In this document: positions 53,751 to 62,156 of the stretch, one piece after another | How positions within the stretch are numbered: position 1 is the first letter of the stretch | Layout: the number at the start of each line of letters is the position of its first letter | NCBI RefSeq assembly: GCF_900460315.1 | Contig: NZ_UHIO01000001.1 | Location: 141,001-205,000 of the forward strand | Length of the DNA stretch: 64,000 nucleotides | Direction: 5' to 3' | DNA from: Veillonella criceti | GTDB lineage: Bacteria; Bacillota; Negativicutes; Veillonellales; Veillonellaceae | The notes under the pieces: model-generated | What the model was told of the DNA's origin: nothing | Databases searched by the model: none | What the model saw: only the letters and a program-made list of their open reading frames with translations | Made by a program: the position numbers and the translations under genes

Positions 53751-55304
53751 ATGATTAAAACAGTTAAATCTATTAAAGAAGTTGTATTAACAGGCAATGA
53801 TTTAACGTTAGCAGAGTTAATGGCTGTTGCGCGTTATGATGCAAAAGTAGTATTACCAGAATCCACGATTGAAAATATTAAAGCATCGCGAGCAATTGTT
53901 GATAATATTGTGAATAGTAATGCTGTGGTCTACGGGATTACAACGGGCTTTGGTTCTTTATGTCGTGTTCATATTTCAAAAGAAGATTGTTCACAATTAC
54001 AGGAAAATTTGATTCGTACGCATGCGTGTGGTTTTGGCAAACCATTTAGTCGTGAAGCAACTCGTGCCATGATGTTAATTCGCGCTAACGCACTAGTAAA
54101 AGGTTATTCTGGGATTCGTCTAGAAACGCTAGAAACTTTAATTGAAATGATTAATAAAGGTGTTCATCCGTATATTCCAGAAAAAGGGTCCTTAGGTGCT
54201 TCTGGCGATTTGGCGCCTCTATCTCATATGGTATTGCCAATGTTAGGTCTAGGCGATGCTGAATATGAAGGGACTGTTGTTCCTGGTAAAGAAGCTATGG
54301 CAAAGGCTGGAATCCCTATTATTGCCTTAGAAGCTAAAGAAGGATTGGCGCTTATCAATGGTACGCCTGTATTAACAGCTGCTGGTGCTTTAGCTCTTTG
54401 GGAAGGCTTATGTCTCTTAAAATTAAGTGATATTGCAGCGGCCCTGTCGGCTGAAGCGATGCGTGGTATTATTAATGCCTATGATGAACGTATTCATACG
54501 ATTCGTCCGCACAAAGGGCAACTTGATACAGCGCGTAATATGCGAGAATTATTGAAAGGGAGTACCTCGGTTACACAACAGGGTGAACTTCGCGTTCAAG
54601 ATCCTTATTCTTTACGCTGTGTACCACAAGTGCATGGAGCTTCTAAAGATGCATTAGCTTTTGTTAAAGAAAAAGTTGACATTGAAATTAACTCTGTAAC
54701 AGATAATCCTATTATTTTACCTGATGGTGATGTAATCTCCGGTGGTAACTTCCATGGGCAACCAATGGCCTTGCCATTTGACTTTTTAGGAATTGGACTT
54801 GCTGAAATTGCAGACATTTCAGAACGTCGTTTAGAACGTTTGCTCAATAATTCCTTAAGTGGCTTCCCATCCTTCCTAGTTAAACATTCTGGTTTAAATT
54901 CAGGCTTTATGATTACCCAATACGCAGCAGCTGCTTTAGTAAGTGAAAATAAAGTATTAGCACATCCAGCTTCTGTTGACTCGATTCCATCTTGTGAAAA
55001 CCAAGAAGATTTAGTAAGTATGGGGGCTCATGCAGCTCGCAAAGCAGGTGAAATTGCGGATAATGTTCGTCGTGTAGTTGCGACTGAAATTTTAGCGGCT
55101 TGCCAAGCTATTGATCTTCGTGAAGATGAATTTAAACTTGGGGTTGGTACCGCAGCTGCTTATGAAGCAGTGCGTGCTAGCAATAAATTCATTGATTATG
55201 ATAAAGACATTGAAATGTTTAAAGAATTAGAAAAAATTACGGCTATCGTAGCTGATGGCACTTTATTGGAAGCTGTAGAAGAGGTAGTGACACTCGAAAT
55301 TTAA
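53751..55304 (+). CDS. hutH: Histidine ammonia-lyase
   Basis: A 517-aa MIO-dependent lyase that deaminates histidine to urocanate and ammonia. Ala150-Ser151-Gly152 in GSLGASGDLAPLSHM forms the MIO electrophile; Tyr61 in YGITTGFGSL is the catalytic Tyr; QDPYSLRCVPQVHGA, ITDNP-like VTDNPII and GNFHGQPMA are family motifs. The HAL assignment over PAL/TAL is by overall pattern and the adjoining permease. The family norm is about 500-515 residues, so it is full length. No hutU, hutI or hutG gene is present here. Confidence 0.93.
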   Translation: MIKTVKSIKEVVLTGNDLTLAELMAVARYDAKVVLPESTIENIKASRAIVDNIVNSNAVVYGITTGFGSLCRVHISKEDCSQLQENLIRTHACGFGKPFSREATRAMMLIRANALVKGYSGIRLETLETLIEMINKGVHPYIPEKGSLGASGDLAPLSHMVLPMLGLGDAEYEGTVVPGKEAMAKAGIPIIALEAKEGLALINGTPVLTAAGALALWEGLCLLKLSDIAAALSAEAMRGIINAYDERIHTIRPHKGQLDTARNMRELLKGSTSVTQQGELRVQDPYSLRCVPQVHGASKDALAFVKEKVDIEINSVTDNPIILPDGDVISGGNFHGQPMALPFDFLGIGLAEIADISERRLERLLNNSLSGFPSFLVKHSGLNSGFMITQYAAAALVSENKVLAHPASVDSIPSCENQEDLVSMGAHAARKAGEIADNVRRVVATEILAACQAIDLREDEFKLGVGTAAAYEAVRASNKFIDYDKDIEMFKELEKITAIVADGTLLEAVEEVVTLEI

Positions 55305-55364
55305 TGTAGGAATATTTAAAGTTTAATGTTGTAATATATTAATATATGCTGGCGTATTAATGTG

Positions 55365-55391
55365 CTTGCTTATCTCTTGCCCTCAAGCAAG
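55365..55391 (+). other. Small hairpin downstream of hutH
   Basis: CTTGCTT (55365-55371) pairs with AAGCAAG (55385-55391) around a 13-base loop. It directly precedes the compound hairpin at 55399 and lacks a T-tract. Confidence 0.4.
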
Positions 55392-55398
55392 GTAAATT

Positions 55399-55465
55399 GA
55401 ACTCCCTAGTCAATCGCTATTATTGTTAGGTCCATAGCGTGTTTGATGTAGGGAGTTCTTTATTT
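55399..55465 (+). terminator. Compound hairpin terminator after hutH
   Basis: GAACTCCCTA (55399-55408) pairs perfectly with TAGGGAGTTC (55449-55458). Inside it TCAA pairs with TTGA and CGCTAT with ATAGCG, giving a three-helix stem interrupted by small internal loops and capped by 13 bases. TTTATTT follows. Confidence 0.7.
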
Positions 55466-55487
55466 ATAAGTATCGATATGATATAAT
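55460..55487 (+). promoter_or_regulatory. Extended -10 promoter for the disulfide oxidoreductase gene
   Basis: TGATATAAT (55479-55487) is an extended -10, and TTATTT (55460-55465) a weak -35 at 16 bases. The leader to the ATG at 55626 would be about 130 bases and contains TAGTAATT (55492-55499) with its complement AATTACTA (55519-55526), a possible leader hairpin. Confidence 0.4.
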
Positions 55488-55625
55488 TAATTAGTAATTG
55501 ATTATGGTTATTGATTGTAATTACTATTTGTTTAAATGACTCTGCATGATAAAAGCAGTATAAAGATGACTGTGCTATTGTGAAATAGACAGTATTAGCG
55601 TATACAATATATGGAGGCGTTATAG

Positions 55626-57143
55626 ATGAAGACATATGATATTATTGTTGTTGGTACGGGCGGGGCTACGATTGTAGCTGATGCCGCAATCAACAAGGGT
55701 AAGAAAGTAGCTATTATTGAAAAAGGCAAATTTGGTGGTACTTGTTTAACACGTGGCTGTATCCCTACAAAAGTTATGGTTACGGTAGCTGATGCGGTGC
55801 GTGAAATTGAAGAATTACCTAAAATCGGTGTCAAGGTACAGCCAGCGACTATTGATTGGAATTTGATGTCAAAACGTGTTTGGCAAAAGATTGATGAAAG
55901 CAAAGGCGTAGAAGCTTACTATGATAAATTCGACAATGTTGATTTGTACCGTGGTGCGGCTACGTTTGTAAAAGATAAAGTATTAACAGTAGCGATGAAT
56001 ACAGGGGAAGTAACTGAAGAAATTACAGCCCCTATTATTGTTCTTGGTGTAGGTGGTCATACAAAAGTAAATCCTATTAAAGGATTAGACGAAGCCGGCT
56101 ACATGAGCAGTGAAAGTTTATTTGGTAATAAATATCCTCAGAAGCCTTTCAAATCGTTAGTTGTTATGGGGGGCGGCCCTATTGGTACTGAATTTGCCCA
56201 TGTATTTGCTGCCGCAGGTACTAAAGTTACATTAATTCAGCATAATGTACGATTATTACCGAAAGAAGATGCTGAGATTTCTGAGCAAATTTATAAAGAT
56301 ATTACTCGTTTGGGGATTGATGTTATTTTAAATCAAGAACCCGAAGAAGTACGTGTAGAAAATGGTGAAAAAATTGTTGTGATTCGTGACCGTAAAACAG
56401 GAGAAATCCGTGAAGTACGGGGCGAAGAAATTCTTATGGCTTCTGGTATTAAACCGGCTACGGAAGAACTTAAACTTGAAAATACATCAATTCAGACTAA
56501 ACGTGGTGGCTGGATTGTAACGAATGAATTTTTAGAAACATCTGTTGATGGTGTTTATGCGTTAGGGGATATTAACGGAGAAGCACCATTCCGTCATAAA
56601 GCTAATTATGAAGCAGATATTTTAGCACATAATTTATTTTATGCGACGAGTCCACAAGATTTTCGTTGGGCTCGTTATGATTTAGTACCAGCGGTAACAT
56701 TTACTTATCCTCAAGTTGGTCATGTAGGTTTAACTGAACAGGAAGCCTTAGAAAAAGGCTATGCTGTTAAAACAGGGAAGAACTTCTATTCTTCTACGGC
56801 CAAAGGGTTTGCTATGGGTTTTGATCCTGGTGATGATAATGATGGATTTGTTAAAATTGTTGTTGATGAGAAGACAAATCATATATTAGGGGTTCATGTG
56901 ATTGGACCACAAGCTTCTATTTTGTTTCAGCCATTTGTTAATTTGCTCAATAGCGGTGATACACCATTGGCACCAATTAACGAAGAAATTGGCTCTACCT
57001 TGACTAAACAGCTTCGTCAGGAAGGCTTAGTTCGTAAAATGGATCCTCATTCCGTAATTACGGTAGGGGAAACGATGTCGCCACATCCAACTTTGTCCGA
57101 GGTAATCATGTGGACTCAAGTGTATTATGAGCATCGTTGGTAA
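55626..57143 (+). CDS. Pyridine nucleotide-disulfide oxidoreductase, dihydrolipoyl dehydrogenase-like
   Basis: A 505-aa class I flavoprotein disulfide reductase. The redox pair Cys40/Cys45 lies in GGTCLTRGCIPTK. The FAD motif reads GTGGAT (10-15), with Thr for the usual last Gly. VVMGGGPIGTEFAHVFAAAGTKVTLI is the NAD(P) domain, VYALGDINGEAPFRHKANYEA the second FAD site, and His487/Glu492 in HPTLSE the interface catalytic dyad typical of lipoamide dehydrogenase. No 2-oxoacid dehydrogenase or glycine-cleavage gene is adjacent, so the disulfide substrate is unclear. AUG follows GGAGG. Confidence 0.85.
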   Translation: MKTYDIIVVGTGGATIVADAAINKGKKVAIIEKGKFGGTCLTRGCIPTKVMVTVADAVREIEELPKIGVKVQPATIDWNLMSKRVWQKIDESKGVEAYYDKFDNVDLYRGAATFVKDKVLTVAMNTGEVTEEITAPIIVLGVGGHTKVNPIKGLDEAGYMSSESLFGNKYPQKPFKSLVVMGGGPIGTEFAHVFAAAGTKVTLIQHNVRLLPKEDAEISEQIYKDITRLGIDVILNQEPEEVRVENGEKIVVIRDRKTGEIREVRGEEILMASGIKPATEELKLENTSIQTKRGGWIVTNEFLETSVDGVYALGDINGEAPFRHKANYEADILAHNLFYATSPQDFRWARYDLVPAVTFTYPQVGHVGLTEQEALEKGYAVKTGKNFYSSTAKGFAMGFDPGDDNDGFVKIVVDEKTNHILGVHVIGPQASILFQPFVNLLNSGDTPLAPINEEIGSTLTKQLRQEGLVRKMDPHSVITVGETMSPHPTLSEVIMWTQVYYEHRW

Positions 57144-57182
57144 GATTTATTTTGTAAAAATTTAGTAAAAAATTAAATAATG

Positions 57183-57272
57183 AAAATACCTTTCTCAATT
57201 TATATGATTTTGTATGTTGCCTAAGCTAAGGCCCTATAGTAGAAAATATAAGTACTGAGAGAGGTATTTTTT
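57183..57272 (+). terminator. 90-bp compound hairpin after the disulfide oxidoreductase gene
   Basis: AAAATACCTTTCTCA (57183-57197) pairs with 57256-57270 with one G-U. A second helix ATTTATAT with ATATAAGT follows directly, and GCCT-AAGCTA-AGGC folds within. The right arm runs into TTTT. The element is bracketed by ATAATG at 57177-57182 and 57273-57278, which could be chance or a target-site duplication of a small mobile element. Confidence 0.55.
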
Positions 57273-57374
57273 ATAATGTTAAATATTGATAATCAGTGAG
57301 AAAAGATGTATACTAGGTATATTGAAATAATGATTATTGTTTGAGAGTATAGGTAATATAGTAGGTGGAATAGT

Positions 57375-58565
57375 ATGCAGGAACAATTAATTCGCTGGTT
57401 TGTTAAGGACTATGATTGTATTAAAGCGCCAGCGGTGCGTACGCGCTATGGTAATTTAACAAGTATAGTAGGTATTGTGACCAATTTAATCATTTCGTTA
57501 GGTGAATTGATTGTCGGTTTTTTAATAGGCTCAATTGCTATGATTAGTGATGCCATCCATGATTTAGCAGATGCTGGAGGTTCTACTATATCATTAGTAA
57601 GCTTTAGATTTTCTGCTAAGAAAGCGGATCAAGAACATCCCTATGGACATGGGCGTATTGAATATTTATTATCCATAGGATTTTCTATACTACTATTTGT
57701 GGTGGCGATTCAATTATTAATTGAATCGGTAGGGCGCATTTTGCATCCTGAGATTGTAGAATTTTCTATCTGGGCCTTAGTTGTTATGCTTTGTGCTATG
57801 GGCTTAAAAGTTTGGTTATACAGTTTTTTTAAATCGATTGGTGAACGTATTAATTCGCCCATCTTAAAGGCTAATGGTTTAGAATATTTATCTGATGTAT
57901 GGGCGACGTTAGGAATTACTCTTGGTTTAGTTGTTGGTGGGTTGTTTCAAATTCCCGTTGATGGGTATTTGGGGGCCATTGTTTCAGTTATGATAGGGCG
58001 AGCCGGTTATCACGTATTAGCCGATGCTATTAGTCGTTTACTTGGCAATGAGCCAAGTCCTGAAATGGTAAAAGATATTGCAAATTTTGTAAAATCCTAT
58101 CCTGGAGTTTTGGGGATTCATGATTTAATGATTCATGACTATGGCCCAGGCCATGTATTTGCTAGTATTCATGTGGAAGTAGATGCTAAAGAAGATGTTA
58201 TCAAAAGCCATAGTTTGATCGATAGAATTGAACGAGATGCACAGAAGGAATTGTATATTCAATTAACAATTCATATGGATCCTTTATTAGTGACTAAAGA
58301 GTCAATGGCATTGTATGATAAAATTCATACTGTAGTTAAAGCGTATGATGAAAAGTTGAGTCTTCATGATTTGCGCGCCGTTAAGAGCGATGATAAAATA
58401 CATGTTTTATTTGATTTGGTCGTACCATATTCAGATAGACAGCGAATGGATGACATTGCCAAAGCCATTAAGAAAATTTTAGAGGCTATGGATCCAACGT
58501 TTGAAATTACAATTACTGCTGAACATAGCTATACTGGCGATGAAAATATTCACGATTATAATTAA
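57375..58565 (+). CDS. Cation diffusion facilitator family metal efflux protein
   Basis: A 396-aa membrane protein with about six helices in the N-terminal two-thirds. SDAIHDLADAGGS carries the metal-site Asp/His pairs of helix II, HPYGHGRIEYL follows, and YLSDVWATLGITLGLV corresponds to the second site on helix V. The C-terminal cytoplasmic domain (GVLGIHDLMIHDYGPGHVFASIHVEVD) is the CDF dimerisation fold, and an extra C-terminal part of about 90 residues makes it longer than usual. Export of Zn, Fe, Mn or Co from the cytoplasm is likely; the exact metal is not predictable here. Weak start region; ATG at 57375 follows TAGGTGG. Confidence 0.92.
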   Translation: MQEQLIRWFVKDYDCIKAPAVRTRYGNLTSIVGIVTNLIISLGELIVGFLIGSIAMISDAIHDLADAGGSTISLVSFRFSAKKADQEHPYGHGRIEYLLSIGFSILLFVVAIQLLIESVGRILHPEIVEFSIWALVVMLCAMGLKVWLYSFFKSIGERINSPILKANGLEYLSDVWATLGITLGLVVGGLFQIPVDGYLGAIVSVMIGRAGYHVLADAISRLLGNEPSPEMVKDIANFVKSYPGVLGIHDLMIHDYGPGHVFASIHVEVDAKEDVIKSHSLIDRIERDAQKELYIQLTIHMDPLLVTKESMALYDKIHTVVKAYDEKLSLHDLRAVKSDDKIHVLFDLVVPYSDRQRMDDIAKAIKKILEAMDPTFEITITAEHSYTGDENIHDYN

Positions 58566-58587
58566 TGGGACTGTAAAAATTTATAGT

Positions 58588-58628
58588 ACACAAGAAGGCC
58601 ACTCTCTCTGAGAGTGGCCTTCTTGTGT
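58588..58628. terminator. Perfect bidirectional terminator between convergent genes
   Basis: A 19-bp perfect inverted repeat (ACACAAGAAGGCCACTCTC) with a three-base loop lies between the CDF gene (plus) and sstT (minus), 22 bp past the CDF stop. It lacks long T-runs on either strand, so termination may rely on stem strength, or it may protect both mRNA ends. Confidence 0.7.
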
Positions 58629-58664
58629 AAGAATATCAAATATGTATTTATGGATATAATTTAA

Positions 58665-59924
58665 TTATTCAGCAAGTTCTGTTTTTAAAGGTGTTATACG
58701 TCCTTCTTCTAAATTTTCTGGATACCCGTTTTTAGCAAAATCAGCAGCGGCTACAAAGAGAATATCAGTAGAGGAGTTAAGAGCTGTTTCTGTAGAATCT
58801 TGTAAAACACCAATGATAAAACCAACACCAACTACTTGCATGGCAATGTCATTTGAAATACCAAATAAACTACATGCCAATGGAATTAATAGAAGAGAAC
58901 CACCAGCTACACCAGAAGCTCCGCAAGATCCAATTGTGGCAATGATACTTAATAAAATAGCAGTGCTAATATCTACTGGAATCTGTAAGGTATTAACAGC
59001 GGCTAAAGTCATAATTGTAATTGTAATTGCAGCCCCAGCCATATTGATAGTAGCTCCTAGTGGAATAGCAATAGAATATAAATCTGGGGAAAGCCCTAAG
59101 CGTTTTGCCATATTCATGTTTACAGGAATGTTAGCAGCGGAACTACGGGTAAAGAAAGCAGTAATACCGGATTCGCGTAAGCATTTAAAAGTAAGTGGAA
59201 ATGGATTCCGTTTCATAACAGCAAATACAATGATTGGATTTATTACTAAAGCTACGAAGAACATACTACCAAGTAAAGTTCCTAGTAATACAGCATATTC
59301 GAGTAATGCTTCAATGCCATTAGTAGCAATCGATTCAGCCACTAAGCCCATAATCCCAAAAGGTGCTAAGCGAATAACCCACTGAACTACAGTGGTAATG
59401 GCCTCAGAAATACCAACGAACGTTTCCTTAATTTCTTCTTTGGCATGACGAAGGGCAAAGCCAATTACTATAGACCAACCAAGAATACCAATATAGTTAC
59501 CTGTCATAATAGCATGAAGTGGATTATCTACAATATTTTTTAGTAATGTAATTAATACTTCAGCAATCCCTTCTGGTGCTTTGGTATCTTGTGCTATGTT
59601 TGTTAAATGTAGGGTTGTAGGAAAGAGGAAACTTGCAAAAACGGCGATTAACGCTGATAAGAACATACCTATCATGTACATGGTAATGATTTTTTTCATA
59701 CCAGAGCTTTGGCCTGCTTTGTGGCGACATACAGCGGCAATAACTAAGAAAAATACTAATAAAGGAGCAATACCTTTTAAGGCACCTACAAAAATAATAC
59801 CTAATAGAGATAAATCTTTGCCTATATCTGGACTCACCAGGGAAATACCAATACCAATGACTAAGCCAATCATAATTTGATAGATTAAGGGGACTCGGTT
59901 GAATACCTGCAATATTTGTTTCAT
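58665..59924 (-). CDS. sstT: Serine/threonine:sodium symporter
   Basis: A 419-aa dicarboxylate/amino acid:cation symporter-family protein with multiple membrane helices. [22 protein letters not shown] at the N terminus, [38 protein letters not shown] (the serine-rich re-entrant region), [20 protein letters not shown] and [19 protein letters not shown] match SstT closely. It imports serine and threonine with sodium. The start at 59924 is eight bases after GAGGAG on the minus strand; the Met at 59930 is only two bases away. The substrates overlap those of the ThrE-like exporter at 9.8 kb. Confidence 0.93.
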   Translation of the reverse strand: MKQILQVFNRVPLIYQIMIGLVIGIGISLVSPDIGKDLSLLGIIFVGALKGIAPLLVFFLVIAAVCRHKAGQSSGMKKIITMYMIGMFLSALIAVFASFLFPTTLHLTNIAQDTKAPEGIAEVLITLLKNIVDNPLHAIMTGNYIGILGWSIVIGFALRHAKEEIKETFVGISEAITTVVQWVIRLAPFGIMGLVAESIATNGIEALLEYAVLLGTLLGSMFFVALVINPIIVFAVMKRNPFPLTFKCLRESGITAFFTRSSAANIPVNMNMAKRLGLSPDLYSIAIPLGATINMAGAAITITIMTLAAVNTLQIPVDISTAILLSIIATIGSCGASGVAGGSLLLIPLACSLFGISNDIAMQVVGVGFIIGVLQDSTETALNSSTDILFVAAADFAKNGYPENLEEGRITPLKTELAE

Positions 59925-59976
59925 AATCATCTCTCCTCACATGAGTAAAACAATTCTTTTGTAATGGACATATGTC

Positions 59977-60005
59977 ATTATAATACGGACAAAGAATAAT
60001 AGCAA
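59977..60005 (-). promoter_or_regulatory. Promoter of sstT
   Basis: On the minus strand: TTGCTA (60005-60000), a 17-bp spacer and TATAAT (59982-59977), about 50 bases before the sstT start. Confidence 0.62.
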
Positions 60006-60186
60006 GAGGGAAATAAAAATATTTTGAAAACTATTTAATAATAATTAACATAATATATATAGACAATAATGTATTCAAAGTACACTCTATATCTTTACAA
60101 ATATTACTATCTTTGGGTATACTAAAAGAATATATAAAGAAGAAGTTTGATTGTATAGGTTTGGCAGAATGCGAGTGAAGAAAGAT

Positions 60187-60933
60187 ATGGACGGGAATAC
60201 AACGAGACAATCGTTACAATTTACAAATCATGCAGAGAAAGAAGTCTTTGTACAGGGCGTATTTTCTCATATTGCAAAACATTATGATTTGATGAATTCA
60301 TTGTTAAGTTTTCATCAAGATGCATATTGGCGTCGATTTGCTGTAGAAAAATTAACCTTAGAACCTGATATGAGGTTACTAGATGTAGCTTGTGGCACAG
60401 GGATGCTTACGAAAGAAGCATTACGTCAAGTACCGTCATTACATATTGAGGCGTTAGATTTTAGCCCTGAAATGTTGGCACAAGGGGAAGTTCGTTTACA
60501 TGAAGCCGGATTATTAGATCGTGTTAATTTAGTGGAAGGCGATGCTATGAATCTGCCCTATGAAGCTAATAGTTTTGATTGTGCCATGAGTGCTTTTGCA
60601 CTTCGCAATGTGCCAGATATCATTAAGACACTCAGTGAGATGAAACGTGTTGTTAAGCCGGGCGGCCGAGTGGTTACGCTTGAATTAGCGAAGCCGACAG
60701 CTTTAGGGTTTAAGCAATTGTATTATTTATATTTTGAAAAGATATTGCCTGTGTTAGGGAAACTAAGTAAAGACAATTCTTCATATGCTTGGCTACCAGA
60801 ATCCTTACGTCGTTATCCTCATCAATCTAAAGTATTGGAATACTTTAATGAAGTAGGATTTGAGGCGGCTACTTATTACGAATTAACTGGTGGTATTGTA
60901 GCTGTTCATGTTGGGATAGTACCAGAGGCATAG
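60187..60933 (+). CDS. menG: Demethylmenaquinone/ubiquinone-type C-methyltransferase
   Basis: A SAM-dependent methyltransferase of the UbiE/MenG family. GVFSHIAKHYDLMNSLLSFHQDAYWRR is the N-terminal signature, LLDVACGTGML motif I, VEGDAMNLPYEANSFDCAMSAFALRNVPD motif II/III, and GGRVVTLELAKPT follows. In an anaerobic Firmicute it most likely makes menaquinone from demethylmenaquinone (inference). The start is uncertain: ATG at 60187 gives 248 aa; ATG 60169 and TTG 60151 are also in frame, none with a strong ribosome site. No other men gene is adjacent. A terminator follows. Confidence 0.9.
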   Translation: MDGNTTRQSLQFTNHAEKEVFVQGVFSHIAKHYDLMNSLLSFHQDAYWRRFAVEKLTLEPDMRLLDVACGTGMLTKEALRQVPSLHIEALDFSPEMLAQGEVRLHEAGLLDRVNLVEGDAMNLPYEANSFDCAMSAFALRNVPDIIKTLSEMKRVVKPGGRVVTLELAKPTALGFKQLYYLYFEKILPVLGKLSKDNSSYAWLPESLRRYPHQSKVLEYFNEVGFEAATYYELTGGIVAVHVGIVPEA

Positions 60934-60966
60934 GCTTTAGCCTTTTGTGGGTTTATAAAAATGTTT

Positions 60967-61005
60967 AAAGGGAGAGGTCAAATTATATTGACCTCTCCCT
61001 TTGTT
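60967..61005. terminator. Bidirectional terminator between menG and the SIMPL gene
   Basis: AAAGGGAGAGGTCAA (60967-60981) and its exact complement (60988-61002) with a six-base loop. The arms begin and end in A/T runs, so it can serve both convergent genes. Confidence 0.88.
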
Positions 61006-61034
61006 GGATTTAGTATATTGGGGAATTGTAGATA

Positions 61035-61781
61035 TTAGTATACGTAGAAAGTAAGATCTACATCTTTACTTACAGTAATATCTCCTTGCTCTACTGGGGT
61101 AGAAGTGCTAAGCGCTGCATCAGCCATTTTGTACATACGCAAAGAGGTATTTTCCATAGTGTAGGTATTAGTAGAACCTACGGAAGCATCTTTAATACTT
61201 CCTAATTGTTGGCCTAAGGCACTGGCAATCACTTCTGCTTGATGGCGACCATTTTTAACAGCTTCAGCCGTTAGTTGATCGGTTAAACTTTGGTCTACAT
61301 CAGCTTGGAAGCTTAGCGATTGGATATTGTTAGCACCAGCAGCGACAGCATTGTCAATTGCTTGACTAATTTTATTTAAATCATTAATACGTACAGTTAC
61401 TGTATTAGAAATCACATAGGAAGTAATTTTTTCTTTTTGTTCTCCAGAATTTGTTGGGCGATACTCATTACGAGGGGATACAGAGAAATTAGATGTTTGA
61501 ATCAAATTTTTACTAATGCCAAGATTAGTTAGGCGAGAAATTAAATCACTCATAACACGGTCATTAGTAGTTTTAGCGGCTGCTACTGTAGAAGCTTCGC
61601 TAGTAATACCTAAGCGAAGTAAGGCATAATTAGGGGCTACCGAACGTGTAGCGGTACCGCTAACATGGATTTGTGAGCCAGTGTCAGCAGGGGACGCAGC
61701 TAAGGCTGAACCAGTAAAGCCAGCGGCTAAAGCAGCAATTAAAAGACCACGAGTTACAGTTTTTTTGAATTGAAGTTTCAT
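61035..61781 (-). CDS. Exported SIMPL-domain (DUF541) protein
   Basis: A 248-aa protein with signal peptide (MKLQFKKTVTRGLLIAALAAGFTGSALA, cleaved at about residue 28) and one SIMPL domain: IHVSGTATRSVAPNYALLRLGITSEASTVAAAKTTND, LGISKNLIQTSNFSVSPRNEY, VTVRINDLNKISQAIDNAVAAGANNIQSLSF. Homologues include YggE of E. coli (oxidative stress) and Brucella BP26, which forms periplasmic ring assemblies. AAGGAG lies seven bases before the ATG. It is monocistronic and convergent with menG. The role is unassigned. Confidence 0.9.
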   Translation of the reverse strand: MKLQFKKTVTRGLLIAALAAGFTGSALAASPADTGSQIHVSGTATRSVAPNYALLRLGITSEASTVAAAKTTNDRVMSDLISRLTNLGISKNLIQTSNFSVSPRNEYRPTNSGEQKEKITSYVISNTVTVRINDLNKISQAIDNAVAAGANNIQSLSFQADVDQSLTDQLTAEAVKNGRHQAEVIASALGQQLGSIKDASVGSTNTYTMENTSLRMYKMADAALSTSTPVEQGDITVSKDVDLTFYVY

Positions 61782-61952
61782 AATAGACTCCTTTTACATT
61801 CATAGATTATTAAGTTTCACCTGAAGTGTTGTCACAGAGATATTGTTTTAGAATCTACTCAGTGAGGACAAAATTACACTTCTAAATTAAAGGTAGGTTT
61901 TGTAGAACCTATTAATAGTATAGCAAAAATAAGGAGTTTAGCCAAATTTACT

Positions 61953-61967
61953 ATGAGTTAAACTCAT
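61953..61967. promoter_or_regulatory. Palindrome in the divergent region between the SIMPL and nitroreductase genes
   Basis: ATGAGTTAAACTCAT: seven-base arms around one central base. With no T-tract, it is more like a protein-binding site than a terminator. It lies about 170 bp from one start and 190 bp from the other in the 375-bp gap 61782-62156. Confidence 0.3.
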
Positions 61968-62000
61968 ATGGTTGAATAAAATAAGGCTATTATGCCCATA

Positions 62001-62028
62001 TAGTATGGACATTTTAGTATGGACATTT
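62001..62028 (+). repeat. Exact tandem duplication of a 14-bp unit
   Basis: TAGTATGGACATTT at 62001-62014 is repeated exactly at 62015-62028, in the divergent region upstream of the nitroreductase gene. Apart from this and the palindrome at 61953, I see nothing definite in the gap 61782-62156. Confidence 0.95.
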
Positions 62029-62156
62029 TAAAAGCATATCTATGAGGTCTTAGACTGAAGTTGGGTTAAAGCTGGACAATTTAGTGAAATAGTGGTACTG
62101 TAAAAAGAGAAAAATCGATATATGTAGATATATTTACTAATAAAGGAGTTAGTCCA

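Noticed and set aside
58813..59385. 190-codon open frame on the plus strand opposite sstT
   Set aside because: It is antisense to a clear membrane transporter, has no ribosome site, and its composition is that of a reverse-complement shadow.
59560..59940. 126-codon open frame on the minus strand overlapping sstT in another frame
   Set aside because: Out of frame with the real gene and rich in Tyr/Arg/Ser/Cys as expected of a shifted translation.
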